A stretch of DNA of 64,000 bases from Hymenobacter aerilatus (GCF_022921095.1 NZ_CP095053.1:2460501-2524500), one strand, 5' to 3'; counted from the stretch's first letter, positions 22,601 to 31,825 are shown. Program-made: numbers and translations. The notes: generated from the letters alone by a model not told the origin.

Positions 22601-24235
22601 CTACCCAGCCAGCGGACTCCGAAACTGCGGAGCCTTACGCTGCTTGCTGGCTTGCTCGTAGGCATAGGCCAGCGGCAACAGCGCCGCCTCTTGCCAGGCC
22701 CCAGCCACAAACGACAGTCCCACCGGCAAGCCGTGCGCCTGGCCCATGGGCACCGTGATGTGCGGGTAGCCAGCCATGGCGGCCGGCGACGAGAAGCCGG
22801 GACCGGGCCAGTAGTCGCCATTCACAAGGTCAATGCAGGGCGCGGGGGCATTGGTGATACCCACGATAGCATCGAGCCGGTGGGTTTGCAAAGCAGAATC
22901 AAGGGCACGGCGGGCACCCTCGTGCGACTTGCGCAGGGCGGCTTGGTACTTGGTGCTGGCGAGGCCATCGGTTTTCTCGGCCTGCTCCAGAATTTCCTGC
23001 TGGAAGTAGGGCATGGCTTTATCGGCGTGCTGGGTGTTGAAGGCAATAACGTCGGTCAGCGTTTTCACGGCGGCGTTGGCCGTGGCGAGGTACTTGTTCA
23101 GGCCATCTTTGAACTCGTAGAGCAATACATCGTATTCGGCGCCACCGAGAGGGTCGGTTTCCTTCAGCAGCTCAATCTCGACGATGGTAGCTCCTTGTGC
23201 CTTCAGCAGTTCCACGGCCTGGCGGAACAGTGGCACAGCGTCGTTGTTGCCGGTGAGGTGGGCTTTTTCTACCCCCAGGCGCTTGCCTTGCAGGCCATTG
23301 GCATCCAGGAACTTGGTATAGTCGGGGTGCAGATGGCCGGCGCTGGCCTGGGTGGCGGCGTCTTGGGCATCGGGGCCAGCCAGGGCGCCCAGCAGCACGG
23401 CCGCGTCGCGCACGGTGCGGGCCATAGGGCCGGCCGTATCCTGGGTAGCCGAAATGGGGATGATGCCCGTGCGGCTCCACAGCCCTACCGTAGGCTTGAT
23501 GCCTACCACCCCGCTGCACGACGACGGCGACACAATGGACCCATCTGTCTCAGTTCCAATAGCAATAGCGCACAAATTGGCCGATACCGCCGCACCCGAC
23601 CCCGACGATGAGCCGCTGGGCGTGCGGTCCAGCACGTGCGGATTCTTGGTTTGGCCGCCGCGGCTGCTCCAGCCGCTGGTGCTGCGCGAGGAGCGAAAAT
23701 TAGCCCATTCGCTTAGGTTGGTTTTGCCGAGCAACACAGCCCCCGCCTCGCGCAACTTCTTCACAATGAAGGCATCTTGTGCAGCTTTATGCACGCTGAG
23801 CGCCAACGAACCAGCAGTGGTCTGCATCTGGTCACCGGTATCGATGTTGTCTTTGATGAGCACCGGCACACCGTGCAACGGCCCGCGCACCTTGCCCGCC
23901 TTGCGCTCCTGGTCCAGCTGGTCGGCCAGACGCAGGGCGTCGGGGTTCAGCTCAATCACGCTACGTAGGGTAGGGCCGCTTTGGTCGATGGCTTTGATGC
24001 GCTGCTGGTACAGTTCCACAAGGCTGCGGGCGGTGCGCTGGCCGCTTTGCAGCTGCTGTTGCAACTCACTCAGCGTAGCTTCGTGCAGCTCGAAGGCATC
24101 GGCCGCAGTGGGCGCCGTGGCGGCGGTCTGAGTGGCTGGCGACTTGGAGTCGCAGGCGGGCAGGGAAAAGGTAGAAAGGGCCAGCCCGGTCAGGCCGCCG
24201 TTGCGCAGGAATAGTCGTCGGTTCATTGGCTGCAT
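22601..24235 (-). CDS. Exported amidase (amidase signature family)
   Basis: 544 residues. The N-terminus MNRRLFLRNGGLTGLALSTF has a twin-arginine motif and ends in LPAC, a lipobox, so export by Tat and lipid anchoring are likely; the true start may be Met4 (24226). The amidase-signature triad is visible: Lys in PVLIKDNIDTGDQMQTTAGS, cis-Ser and nucleophile Ser in GTETDGSIVSPSSCSGVVGI, with the Gly/Ser loop TPSGSSSGSGAAVSANLCAI. Such enzymes hydrolyse amide bonds of varied small substrates. Neighbours give no hint of substrate; a DUF2256 gene starts upstream on the same strand. Confidence 0.92.
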   Translation of the reverse strand: MQPMNRRLFLRNGGLTGLALSTFSLPACDSKSPATQTAATAPTAADAFELHEATLSELQQQLQSGQRTARSLVELYQQRIKAIDQSGPTLRSVIELNPDALRLADQLDQERKAGKVRGPLHGVPVLIKDNIDTGDQMQTTAGSLALSVHKAAQDAFIVKKLREAGAVLLGKTNLSEWANFRSSRSTSGWSSRGGQTKNPHVLDRTPSGSSSGSGAAVSANLCAIAIGTETDGSIVSPSSCSGVVGIKPTVGLWSRTGIIPISATQDTAGPMARTVRDAAVLLGALAGPDAQDAATQASAGHLHPDYTKFLDANGLQGKRLGVEKAHLTGNNDAVPLFRQAVELLKAQGATIVEIELLKETDPLGGAEYDVLLYEFKDGLNKYLATANAAVKTLTDVIAFNTQHADKAMPYFQQEILEQAEKTDGLASTKYQAALRKSHEGARRALDSALQTHRLDAIVGITNAPAPCIDLVNGDYWPGPGFSSPAAMAGYPHITVPMGQAHGLPVGLSFVAGAWQEAALLPLAYAYEQASKQRKAPQFRSPLAG

Positions 24236-24269
24236 TTTCCGCGTAAGATACGGGCCGAACCGTGGTTTC

Positions 24270-24482
24270 CTACCCTGGCACCGGGGCAGCTTTGGGGCGG
24301 TTGCGTTGGCATTTCTCGCCGCAGTACTTCACTTCCTCCCAGCTGTTACGCCACTTTTTGCGGTACTCGAAGGGGCGCCCGCAGGTGAGGCAGATTTTGG
24401 TAGGTAGATTACCCTTGGTGAGCTTGGCGGGGAGGTGGCTGGCAGCAGGCATAGCACGGGTGGCAAGTGAACCGATAGACAC
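24270..24482 (-). CDS. DUF2256 zinc-ribbon-like small protein
   Basis: Up to 70 residues; translation may begin at MSIGSLATRA or at MPAASHLPAK (24452). The core KGNLPTKICLTCGRPFEYRK, KWRNSWEEVKYCGEKCQRNR is the DUF2256 family, with four cysteines (31, 34, 54, 58) spaced as a zinc site and a conserved RKKW. These proteins are short, common near photolyase/cryptochrome genes in other bacteria, and of unknown role; no such gene is adjacent here. Confidence 0.88.
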   Translation of the reverse strand: MSIGSLATRAMPAASHLPAKLTKGNLPTKICLTCGRPFEYRKKWRNSWEEVKYCGEKCQRNRPKAAPVPG

Positions 24483-24582
24483 ACCTTCAAACGGCGTGGG
24501 CAGCCGAAAGGTGCGCGGCTTATAACCCTACCCGGTAGCTCCTCCGTAGTGCGTTGATACAACCACCTCATCCTCACCGTCT

Positions 24583-25587
24583 ATGTCTGCTCTCACTACC
24601 TTCCGGCGCCCTACCCTACCCCTGTTCTCGCTGGCGTTGCTGGGCCTGCTGGCCACCAGCTGCAAAGAAGATTCCAACGTTACTCCCGATGCACCCGATA
24701 CCATCACCTTCACGCAATCGGCCCTCTACCCCGAGGGCGTACAGTACGACGCTACCAACAACCGCTTTCTGGTCAGCTCCCAGACGCGCGGCACCGTGGG
24801 TCAGGTGAAGGATGACGGCACGTACAGCGCCTTTGCGGAAGATGCGCAGCTAGTTTCGACCATTGGCATGCACGTAGACGATGCCCGCAACCGCGTACTG
24901 GTGGCCGTGTCGGACCCGGGTTACAACACGGCCCGCACCACCGAGGCTACCAGACGCAAGCTGGCCGCGGTGGCCATCTTCAACCGCGATACTGGTCAGC
25001 GCATTGCCTATGTGAACCTGGGTGCCCTGCGCCCCAACGCAGCCGGCCACTTCGCCAACGATATTGCCGTGGATGGTCAAGGCAATGCCTACGTGACGGA
25101 CAGCTTCGCACCCATTATCTATAAAATAGACGCTCAAGGCACGCCCACCGTCTTCCTCGAAAACGCCCAATTGGGGGCGCCCGCCGGTTCTTTCGGTCTC
25201 AATGGCATTGTATATCACCCCGATGGCTACCTGCTGGTAGCGAAATCGGATGAAGGTGCGCTGTTTAAAGTGCCGCTCAACAACCCGGCGTCTTTCGCCA
25301 AAGTGACGACCAGCGTGAATCTACGCGGGGCTGATGGTCTGCTGCTCTACAACAATACTACGTTGCAAGCCGTGGCCAACAACCAAAGCACCGTATACCG
25401 CCTCACCTCGTCCGACAATTGGACCTCCACCACATCTACTGGCACCTTCACCACGCCGGCCGTGTACCCCACTACCCTCGCCCGCCGCGGCTCCGATACC
25501 TATGTTCTCTACTCCCACCTGAACGCGCTGCAAGCGAATCAGCAGCCGCCCGTATCAGACTTCACGATTCAGGAAGTGGATTTTTAA
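24583..25587 (+). CDS. SMP-30/gluconolactonase-like beta-propeller lipoprotein
   Basis: 334 residues. Lipoprotein signal peptide with lipobox LLATSC (Cys about 27). The mature part has propeller-like repeats: LYPEGVQYDATNNRFLVSSQ, IGMHVDDARNRVLVAVSDPG, NDIAVDGQGNAYVTDSFAPI, GLNGIVYHPDGYLLVAKSDE. This is the SMP-30/NHL type of six-bladed propeller. Whether it is an enzyme or a binding protein cannot be judged; lactonase metal ligands (Glu, Asn, Asp) are only partly in place. It is followed by a strong hairpin. Confidence 0.8.
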   Translation: MSALTTFRRPTLPLFSLALLGLLATSCKEDSNVTPDAPDTITFTQSALYPEGVQYDATNNRFLVSSQTRGTVGQVKDDGTYSAFAEDAQLVSTIGMHVDDARNRVLVAVSDPGYNTARTTEATRRKLAAVAIFNRDTGQRIAYVNLGALRPNAAGHFANDIAVDGQGNAYVTDSFAPIIYKIDAQGTPTVFLENAQLGAPAGSFGLNGIVYHPDGYLLVAKSDEGALFKVPLNNPASFAKVTTSVNLRGADGLLLYNNTTLQAVANNQSTVYRLTSSDNWTSTTSTGTFTTPAVYPTTLARRGSDTYVLYSHLNALQANQQPPVSDFTIQEVDF

Positions 25588-25622
25588 AGTAGCCTTTGGT
25601 TCTACAACACGATGTATGTTGT

Positions 25623-25671
25623 CCGTTCAGTAGTTTGCTAAGATATCTGCTACTAGCAAACTACTGAACGG
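25623..25671. terminator. Bidirectional hairpin terminator
   Basis: CCGTTCAGTAGTTTGCT and AGCAAACTACTGAACGG, perfect 17-base arms with a 15-base loop, between converging genes. Confidence 0.85.
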
Positions 25672-25681
25672 AATAGCCGAC

Positions 25682-26050
25682 TTACACCGTGGTGGTTACC
25701 GGCCGGCGCAGCCACAACACCACCAGCAGCAATAGTAGCAGCACAATAGCTGGCAAACCGCCCGCCAGCCCACCAGGAATTTTGGTTGCGTGCATAATGA
25801 TGGCGCCAATCATGATGAAAACCAACCCTAACGCTGCGGGCCGAACAAAGCGTGGTATCAACAGCCCTATGCCTCCCAGCACTTCGGCGGCGGCCACAAC
25901 ATAGGCCAATGCGCCCGGTAAGCCCAGACCGCCAAACATGCCAACTGTACCTGGTAGGTCCATGAATTTTCTTGCTCCAGAAGCAATAAAAGCCAAGGCT
26001 AGTAAACCTTGCAGAACCCAGGCAATGATGTTACGAGCAGATGCGGACAT
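25682..26050 (-). CDS. DoxX family membrane protein
   Basis: 122 residues from MSASARNIIAWVLQ; a further upstream start adds only a hydrophilic stretch. Four hydrophobic helices: IIAWVLQGLLALAFIASGAR, GLGLPGALAYVVAAAEVLGG, ALGLVFIMIGAIIMHATKIP and AIVLLLLLLVVLWLRR. The pattern ASGARKF...DLPGTVGMFGGLGLPG and AEVLGGIGLLIPR is typical of DoxX/DUF4870-like proteins linked to redox or sulfur stress in other bacteria. No partner gene is nearby. Translated start overlaps no other gene. Confidence 0.85.
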   Translation of the reverse strand: MSASARNIIAWVLQGLLALAFIASGARKFMDLPGTVGMFGGLGLPGALAYVVAAAEVLGGIGLLIPRFVRPAALGLVFIMIGAIIMHATKIPGGLAGGLPAIVLLLLLLVVLWLRRPVTTTV

Positions 26051-26211
26051 GATGGAAAATGGTTGTGGAGTTAAAAATAGGACCGAACGTAGCAATAAGC
26101 TCTTTCTGCTATAATAGTAAGCATTGTTCGACTAAAAGACTACTACCCATCAATAGGAGAGACTATCCTGTTACCAGAGTTGACTGAAAACTCTAAGTCA
26201 CTGAGCACAGC

Positions 26212-28389
26212 TTACTTGTATACCGGCTTATCCTGTTGCTCGCTGAGCTTTTTGCTGAGCAGGGCGGGCACGCCGGCGCTGTTGAACATGCCACTCACAA
26301 TGCCTTGCCGCCATAGCGTGAAGACCGACACGCGCAGGTCGCGGGCGGAGGTCATGTTGCCTACCTGAAGCTTGCCCTTGCGCGGGTTATCGTCGCGCAG
26401 AAACAGGCCGTTGACGAGCGTCGTTTTCAGGCGGGAGCCGAGCGTTTTGTGGTCGGCACCGCCTTGTTGACTGAGGATGGTCAGCTTGAGGTTGGAGTAG
26501 TTGGCCCACATGGGTCCGGTTACCCGCTGGCGGTCGGCTTGTAGCTGAAAGCGAATATTATGCACCAGCCCGCTGCGGAAAACCAGCTGCTTGGTAGGCA
26601 CCGTCATCGGATTCAACATCGACAGCTGCCCCTCACTGAACGTACCCGTGATGCTGTGCCGCCCGTTGGGGTCGAGTAGATTGGCCCTGAGCGTAGCTTG
26701 TAACCGGCAGCGGTTTTGCAGCCACGCCGTGGCGTGCACCACCGCCGGGTGCGCCGCCGACATTCGGTGCGGGTCGTTGGAGAAATTGTCGATGGTACCC
26801 GACACTCGGTTAATCGTTAGCTCACCGGGTTTGGGGTTTTGCGGGGCGCGGTAGATGGTATACAGCGTACCATTCTGCACGTTGATGCGCCGTATGTCCA
26901 GCGTGAAGCCTAAGTGGCGCAGCGCCTCGGGCGTGGCCACTGAGTGCGCCGGATTGAGGGCAAAACGGCCGTCGCTGCGGGTCTGCACGCGGGGTTGCCG
27001 GATGGTCAGCGTCTGCATAGCCAGGCGATGCTGATTGGTGAGGGCTGCGTATTGCACAGCCGTGGCGCGCAGCTGTGGAATAAGTAGCGTGACGTGCGGG
27101 GCCTGGTGGTGCTTGCGCCGAGAAAGCTCCGCTACGGACACCAGCGGCCGCAGCCGGAGGTTGTTGACTTCCAATAAACCTCCCCGCGTGGCTAGATGCG
27201 CACTTTGGCAGGCCAGCTCGTAGAAAGGCGGATCGAGGCGGGCCATAACCACGCCGGTACGTACATCCCACTGTCGGGCATACAGCACCCGCTGCTGGTC
27301 CTGCGCCCCCACCGAATCGATTCGCAGCTGGCTACCCTGCACCGCAATGCGTTGTGACCGGGGCTGCTCCTCTAATCCGCGTATTCGGGCCGAGGCGTTG
27401 GCCAGCAGCAGATGCTCCAACTGTACCCTATCAAACCACGGCGCCAGCAGCCGATGAATGGGTGGCGGTGGCACGCGCGGGGCCGTCATGTCGAGGTCGC
27501 AAGCCAGCAATAACAGCGTATCGGCCCGAAACCGATGGCGCGCCAGATCCGCTGTATGTAGGCCCGAGAGCAACAGCCGAGGCAGTTGCAGCGCCACGCG
27601 GGCATTGCGGCTGCGCACCTCGCTCAGCGGCTGCTGGGGCCGCACCACCACCGAATCAACCACCAGCGTGCCTGGCCGCGATGCAAACCACACCCTACGC
27701 AGTGCCAGGCGGTGCTGGGCCGCAGCTGCTTTCAAGTGAAATAGTTGCCCCTGCATAGCGGCGGCGTAGCCTACCCGTTGCGAGTCGGCAGCCCCGGCGG
27801 CACTCAACAGAATATCCTGCGCCGAGAAAGTGGCCTGTTTCCAGCCCACTGCCGTGGCACTATCTGGCTGGTAGGTGGCGCGCACGTGGCGAAGGGCCAG
27901 ATAGCCAAGCCGCAGCCCTTGCAAACGCATGGGGAGGCGTTGGTGGAGTGGCTGGGATTGCCGGGCCGTGGGCAGCTTGCCTTGCAGACGAAGATGGAGA
28001 GAATCGAGTACCAGACTATCGACGGGAACTGTACCGCGCTGTAGTAGCTGCCACAGCCCTACCCCTGTTAGGCGGGCATGGCCTAGCCGAAGTTGCAGGG
28101 GCGGTAGCGCAGCCGTATCGGTGATAGAAGGCCCTACCGTACGCAGTTGTACGCCGCGCACATATAGGCTCTGGTCCCACAAGCTGGTATGAAGCTCGGC
28201 AATGTGCAACTGGTAGCGGCCGTGGGTGCTTTGGGCTACTTGCTTTTCTAGATACTGCCGCAGCCAGGGGTCGAGGGCCAGAAAGGCTACGCCCAGCAGC
28301 GCTCCTACCCCCAGCACTGCCCAATACCACCAGCGCCACGTGGGCCGTGCGGGTGGCGAGACAACTTGAGTAGTAGAAGCTGACAACAC
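26212..28389 (-). CDS. AsmA/DUF748-like envelope protein with one N-terminal membrane anchor
   Basis: 725 residues. A short cytoplasmic start, one helix (WYWAVLGVGALLGVAFLALD), then YLEKQVAQSTHGRYQLHIAELHTSLWD-style sequence seen at the start of AsmA and DUF748 proteins, then many amphipathic beta-strand repeats (PLQLRLGHARLTGVGLWQLL, SLVLDSLHLRLQGKLPTARQ). Bases of the anchor and the long periplasmic beta region fit intermembrane lipid-transport proteins of the AsmA superfamily. A second protein of the superfamily is at the left edge of the window; the two are not close paralogues by eye. Rich in arginine and glutamine for its class. Confidence 0.75.
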   Translation of the reverse strand: MLSASTTQVVSPPARPTWRWWYWAVLGVGALLGVAFLALDPWLRQYLEKQVAQSTHGRYQLHIAELHTSLWDQSLYVRGVQLRTVGPSITDTAALPPLQLRLGHARLTGVGLWQLLQRGTVPVDSLVLDSLHLRLQGKLPTARQSQPLHQRLPMRLQGLRLGYLALRHVRATYQPDSATAVGWKQATFSAQDILLSAAGAADSQRVGYAAAMQGQLFHLKAAAAQHRLALRRVWFASRPGTLVVDSVVVRPQQPLSEVRSRNARVALQLPRLLLSGLHTADLARHRFRADTLLLLACDLDMTAPRVPPPPIHRLLAPWFDRVQLEHLLLANASARIRGLEEQPRSQRIAVQGSQLRIDSVGAQDQQRVLYARQWDVRTGVVMARLDPPFYELACQSAHLATRGGLLEVNNLRLRPLVSVAELSRRKHHQAPHVTLLIPQLRATAVQYAALTNQHRLAMQTLTIRQPRVQTRSDGRFALNPAHSVATPEALRHLGFTLDIRRINVQNGTLYTIYRAPQNPKPGELTINRVSGTIDNFSNDPHRMSAAHPAVVHATAWLQNRCRLQATLRANLLDPNGRHSITGTFSEGQLSMLNPMTVPTKQLVFRSGLVHNIRFQLQADRQRVTGPMWANYSNLKLTILSQQGGADHKTLGSRLKTTLVNGLFLRDDNPRKGKLQVGNMTSARDLRVSVFTLWRQGIVSGMFNSAGVPALLSKKLSEQQDKPVYK

Positions 28390-28569
28390 GAAATAATGAA
28401 AAAAGAAATAATACTCCTGTAACGTATAACGGAAGTGCAGCGGTTGTCGCCGCGTTGCTTTTTAGCTGCTTCTGCGGCGTTTACGTACTGTCAGACAATT
28501 GCCCAGTTACGCACCCAGCCCTATCTTGCTGGCCGTAGCCTACCCTTTTCGCCTTATACTCATTCTTGC

Positions 28570-29157
28570 ATGCTCGCTATTACCTCGCTGCTCAGCCCCA
28601 AATACGCAGCGCATATCAACAAGATTATCAAGAGCCTAGAGGAAAAGTTTGGGCTCGACGATGTGCAGGCTACCCCCGACCCGCACATCACCTACCAGTT
28701 GGCCGGGGTGCGCCAGCTGTCGGCCCTGAAAGAAGTGTTGCAGGATGTGGCCTGTACCACTCATTCGTTTCCGGCCTTTACCACCGGATTGGGCGTGTTT
28801 CCGGGACCCAACCCCGTCATTTATATTCCAGTGCTACGCTCCAACGAGCTGAATGCCCTGCACCAGCGCATTTTGCGAGCCACTGCTCCCTTGTGCCTGC
28901 AAACCGATAAATACAGTGCCCCTGACTGCTGGCTACCGCATATTTCCCTAGCCCTGCACGACACCACCCCCGAGCTGCTGGGCCCCGTGCTGCAATACCT
29001 CAATGAGCAAACGTTCAATCTGAAAATCAGCATCAACAACCTGGCTATTCTGCGCCAGGAGGGCGAGCTGTTTGTGCGGGAGAAGGTATTTAAGTTTGAA
29101 AGCGCTACGCTTGATGAGGTTGCCCCTATATTGGAGGCACCCATGCCGCGCCTGTAA
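28570..29157 (+). CDS. 2H phosphoesterase / 2'-5' RNA ligase-like protein
   Basis: 195 residues from MLAITSLLSPKYAAHINKII. The 2H family needs two HxT/S motifs: PDPHITYQLAGV near residue 39 and WLPHISLALHD near residue 123, both present and 80 residues apart, as in LigT and related cyclic phosphodiesterases. Members hydrolyse 2',3'-cyclic phosphates or join tRNA halves; the substrate here is open. The long in-frame sequence before 28570 has no signal and is taken as untranslated. A gene for a small membrane protein follows 72 bases downstream. Confidence 0.85.
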   Translation: MLAITSLLSPKYAAHINKIIKSLEEKFGLDDVQATPDPHITYQLAGVRQLSALKEVLQDVACTTHSFPAFTTGLGVFPGPNPVIYIPVLRSNELNALHQRILRATAPLCLQTDKYSAPDCWLPHISLALHDTTPELLGPVLQYLNEQTFNLKISINNLAILRQEGELFVREKVFKFESATLDEVAPILEAPMPRL

Positions 29158-29171
29158 ATTTCTGGGGGTAG

Positions 29172-29205
29172 GGCGCGGCATTTTGCGCCCCACGACCGAC
29201 CTTTG
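29172..29205 (+). promoter_or_regulatory. Probable promoter of the gene at 29230
   Basis: TTTG at 29172-29175 and GACCTTTG (TAnnTTTG variant) at 29198-29205 are 22 bases apart, in a spacer between two co-directional genes; the ATG follows 24 bases after the -7 box. Confidence 0.4.
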
Positions 29206-29229
29206 CCGCTCAACCACTCCCACTACCTG

Positions 29230-29700
29230 ATGACATTCTACTCTGTCGTACTACTGCTGCACAACTGGACGCGCTGGCTCGTCCTTATCTTTGGTCTCAT
29301 TGCCATCTTCCGCGCGTTTGGCGGCTGGCAGGGCCGTAAGCCCTACACCGGCGCCGATAATGGCATGGCGGCGGCCTTCGTAGGCTCCATGCACTTGCAG
29401 TTGCTGTTGGGCGTGCTGCTGTACTTCTTTTTAAGCCCTGTTGGGCTGTCGATGATGAAGGCCATGGGCGGCGCGGCCATGAAGGATCCGCAAGCCCGTT
29501 TTTGGGGGGTAGAGCACATTACGGCCATGATCTTGGCCTGGGCTGCCGCGCAAATCGGGCGCAGCAAATCCAAGAAAATCAGCGACGCCGTACTCAAGCA
29601 CAAGACTGCCTTTATCTGGTTTACCATTGCGCTGGTGCTGGTGCTCATTATGATTCCGTGGGGCATCTGGAACCCTGCCCGCCCACTAATTCGCCCGTAA
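29230..29700 (+). CDS. Small cytochrome-b-like membrane protein, unknown function
   Basis: 156 residues from MTFYSVVLLLHNWTRWLVLI with four hydrophobic segments. Histidines sit at the edge of helices: LLLHNWTRW, SMHLQLLLGVLLYF, GVEHITAMILAWAAAQIG and KHKTAFIWFTIALVLVLIMI. Two pairs of histidines in four-helix membrane proteins usually bind b-type heme, and such proteins are annotated as cytochrome B in related genomes, but no heme has been shown here. It has no neighbours of obvious related function. Confidence 0.65.
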   Translation: MTFYSVVLLLHNWTRWLVLIFGLIAIFRAFGGWQGRKPYTGADNGMAAAFVGSMHLQLLLGVLLYFFLSPVGLSMMKAMGGAAMKDPQARFWGVEHITAMILAWAAAQIGRSKSKKISDAVLKHKTAFIWFTIALVLVLIMIPWGIWNPARPLIRP

Positions 29701-29707
29701 CCTAGCG

Positions 29708-29760
29708 CACGGATTTTTGCGGATTGGACGGATTAATCGGATTTTGTAGACGATTATTCT
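29708..29760. repeat. GGATT-rich interspersed element, copy 1
   Basis: CACGGATTTTTGCGGATTGG followed by ACGGATTAATCGGATTTTGT and AGACGATTATTCT. A near-identical sequence in inverse orientation, slightly shorter, lies at 32026-32080. Directly behind a gene stop. Confidence 0.75.
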
Positions 29761-29774
29761 CCGAGCGAAATACA

Positions 29775-29800
29775 GAAGGCTTGCCAATTGGCAAGCCTTC
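29775..29800. terminator. Palindromic hairpin between converging genes
   Basis: GAAGGCTTGCCAA and TTGGCAAGCCTTC, 26-base perfect palindrome followed by a T-run on the plus strand. Confidence 0.75.
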
Positions 29801-29843
29801 TTTGTGCATTCGAGTTGGGGTAGGCAAACAACAAGGCTTGCTG

Positions 29844-30518
29844 CTACCACGCTACGCCTACCCGAAACCCAAGTGGGAAATAGTAGCCGCTGGCGCCGTA
29901 GTCGCTCATGCCGCTGTTGTAGTGGCTGCCTGGTACAGTAGCGCGTGCGTGCGCTTGGCGCATGCCAACGCCCATGTATACGTCTACAAACACCGGCAAG
30001 GTGGGTAGGAACAGCTGGCCGCCCACCACAGCCGTGGCGCCATACCGATTGATGGTTTCCTTTTGGTCGCGGGCGCGGTATTCGTAGTACGTCAGGCCAT
30101 TGGCGGCTACTTCCGGCTGCCAGCTCGACGCCCGAAACGCTAGCTCGAAATGCTGGTAGTGCGGCCCGTAACTGACGTAGAATCCTTCCTGGGGCGTTGT
30201 TCGCTCGCTGAGGTAGATGCGGTGCTGCACGGCCAGGCCGTAGCCGCGCACCATATCGCGTCCCTCGGTCAGATCGGAGGTGACGTTCTGCACCTTGCCG
30301 CGGTAGAACTGAGGCGTGAGTACCAACGCGTGCCGATGCGCCGGTCCCCACAGCCTTTCTGCGCTGATGTGGTAGCCACTCGCCATCAGCGGAACCAGAT
30401 CAAACTTCACGCTATATGTCCTGACCGGCGGCACCGGCAGTTGGGCCTTCGCGGTGGGTAGGCTGCCGCATACCATGCCCCACCCTACCAGCCAGCGCGT
30501 GAGTATACCAGGGCGCAT
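29844..30518 (-). CDS. Outer-membrane protein at the end of a LVIVD operon
   Basis: 224 residues; the ATG (30516-30518) overlaps the stop of the preceding gene by ATGA, so translation is coupled, and the preceding in-frame stretch up to 30722 is the other gene's frame. Signal peptide MRPGILTRWLVGWGMVCGSL cleaved near AKAQ. Barrel-like strands follow: YSVKFDLVPLMASGYHISAE, HALVLTPQFYRGKVQNVTSD, AVQHRIYLSERTTPQEGFYV and GYYFPLGFRVGVAW at the end. It is probably an outer-membrane barrel; no family name is recognised. Confidence 0.7.
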   Translation of the reverse strand: MRPGILTRWLVGWGMVCGSLPTAKAQLPVPPVRTYSVKFDLVPLMASGYHISAERLWGPAHRHALVLTPQFYRGKVQNVTSDLTEGRDMVRGYGLAVQHRIYLSERTTPQEGFYVSYGPHYQHFELAFRASSWQPEVAANGLTYYEYRARDQKETINRYGATAVVGGQLFLPTLPVFVDVYMGVGMRQAHARATVPGSHYNSGMSDYGASGYYFPLGFRVGVAW

Positions 30519-31288
30519 CAGTTGCTGGGCGTAATGGAAAGTTTGCTGAGCGGCGTGAGCGTGCCGTTGCGGTAACGGTACTGGTAGAGCCCACCAGGCC
30601 CTATAGCCAGCAGCTGCCCCCGGTGCGGAATTACATCCGAAACGTTTACATCGAAGGTTTGCAAGGTCTTCAGATCCGGTGTATGCTGCGTGCTGAACAG
30701 TTTCAGCTGGTCTTTGTCGCACACAAACAGCAGCGCGCTATCCACGCCCAGCCCTAGCGGGTGCTGCATGGGGTAGGTGCGAGCCAGGCGGGGTTGATTG
30801 AGGTTGGTGAGGTCAATGACCTGGAGCTGGTCGGGGCCGCCGCCGCAGGTGCGGCCGCTGCGCAGGGTCACGTAGGCAAACCGCTCGTCTACCACCACTG
30901 GGTCGCAGCTCACCACGTGCTCGTAAAACGCTAGTTGCTTGGGCTGTGCGGGCACAGAGGCATCAAAAATATACATACCCTGCTGAGTGCCCAGAAAGAG
31001 GTAGGGCGCCCGTGGGTAGATGGTTTCAATGCCCATGCTCAGGGGTACCACTTGCCCACGGGTAGGGGCAGCAGGGGTAGCCAGGTCGAACAGGCGCAGG
31101 CTTTGGTTGTCCACCACGTATAGCGTATTGTTGAGCACCGTGAAGCGCGCTAGCGACCCACCTTTGCCATCGTTGGCGGCCAGGTCGGCGCTGGCGGGAT
31201 TCATGTCGCTGTTGGCGCTACACGCGCCCAGGCCCAAGGCCAGCAGCACACTGCAAAAGCGGATAAAAGTTGTAGAAAGTAGGCGCAT
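30518..31288 (-). CDS. LVIVD-repeat beta-propeller lipoprotein
   Basis: 256 residues. Lipobox LGLGAC (Cys about 22). Repeats of a propeller built on the LVIVD idea: NTLYVVDNQSLRLFDLATPA, TQQGMYIFDASVPAQPKQLA, PDQLQVIDLTNLNQPRLART, KLFSTQHTPDLKTLQTFDVN. The first blade motif VVDNQSL is followed by the hallmark PxxP between blades. It shares this layout with the neighbour at 31310. Exported by the lipoprotein path; role unknown. Overlaps the next gene start by four bases. Confidence 0.8.
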   Translation of the reverse strand: MRLLSTTFIRFCSVLLALGLGACSANSDMNPASADLAANDGKGGSLARFTVLNNTLYVVDNQSLRLFDLATPAAPTRGQVVPLSMGIETIYPRAPYLFLGTQQGMYIFDASVPAQPKQLAFYEHVVSCDPVVVDERFAYVTLRSGRTCGGGPDQLQVIDLTNLNQPRLARTYPMQHPLGLGVDSALLFVCDKDQLKLFSTQHTPDLKTLQTFDVNVSDVIPHRGQLLAIGPGGLYQYRYRNGTLTPLSKLSITPSN

Positions 31289-31309
31289 ATGTTATTAATA
31301 ATAAATAGT

Positions 31310-31825
31310 TTATAGTTTTTGCCAGCCTATCACCACCGCGTCGGCGGGGCGGTTTGGGGCCTGATATTCAGCGGGAACGTCTCCGGCTTCGGGCATGGGC
31401 AGTTCCGGCACGGCGTCCTTCACGCGGTGTACTAGCCGGGCCTTCTGCATATCAGACATATCGAACGTGAGCAGGTCGGAGCCACTGTCGGCGTACAGCA
31501 TATTGCCCTTCATGGCCACATCCACATTGCCCGGAATGCGCAGAAACGCCACCGGCTGCGGATTAGCGGGGTCGATGTTATTAATAATGTGCACGCCCTC
31601 GTACCGCTCGTTGATCAGAAGGTACGGGTCGCGGAGGTAGATTTTGCCAGTATTGTGCATGGCCTGCGGCGGCAGTACGGCCACAGCCTGCTCCAGCTGA
31701 ATGCGCGGCATCAGCAGGGGCTTGTAGCGCGGCAGTGGCACCCTATCTACAGGGTCTATCATGGGGCAGGCAGTTAGGCTGAGCAGCAGCGCACCGCCTA
31801 ACAGGCCAGTGTAGAGTTTGTGCAT
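31310..31825 (-). CDS. Short LVIVD-type lipoprotein
   Basis: 171 residues from MHKLYTGLLGGALLLSLTAC, a lipobox-bearing signal; upstream ATG would add 15 residues that break the signal. The mature domain has KIYLRDPYLLINERYEGVHI INNIDPANPQ in a LVIVD-like blade and a final AVVIGWQKL. It is the first gene of a three-gene operon with the longer LVIVD protein and the outer-membrane protein, 21 bases before the next gene. No promoter box could be fixed. Confidence 0.7.
   Translation of the reverse strand: MHKLYTGLLGGALLLSLTACPMIDPVDRVPLPRYKPLLMPRIQLEQAVAVLPPQAMHNTGKIYLRDPYLLINERYEGVHIINNIDPANPQPVAFLRIPGNVDVAMKGNMLYADSGSDLLTFDMSDMQKARLVHRVKDAVPELPMPEAGDVPAEYQAPNRPADAVVIGWQKL

Noticed and set aside
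22652..23611. 319-codon frame antisense to the amidase gene
   Set aside because: The opposite frame has all amidase motifs; this frame has no recognisable protein features.
29686..30351. 221-codon minus frame next to the outer-membrane gene
   Set aside because: Out of frame with the outer-membrane gene that has signal peptide and coupled start; rich in Arg/Gly/Pro.
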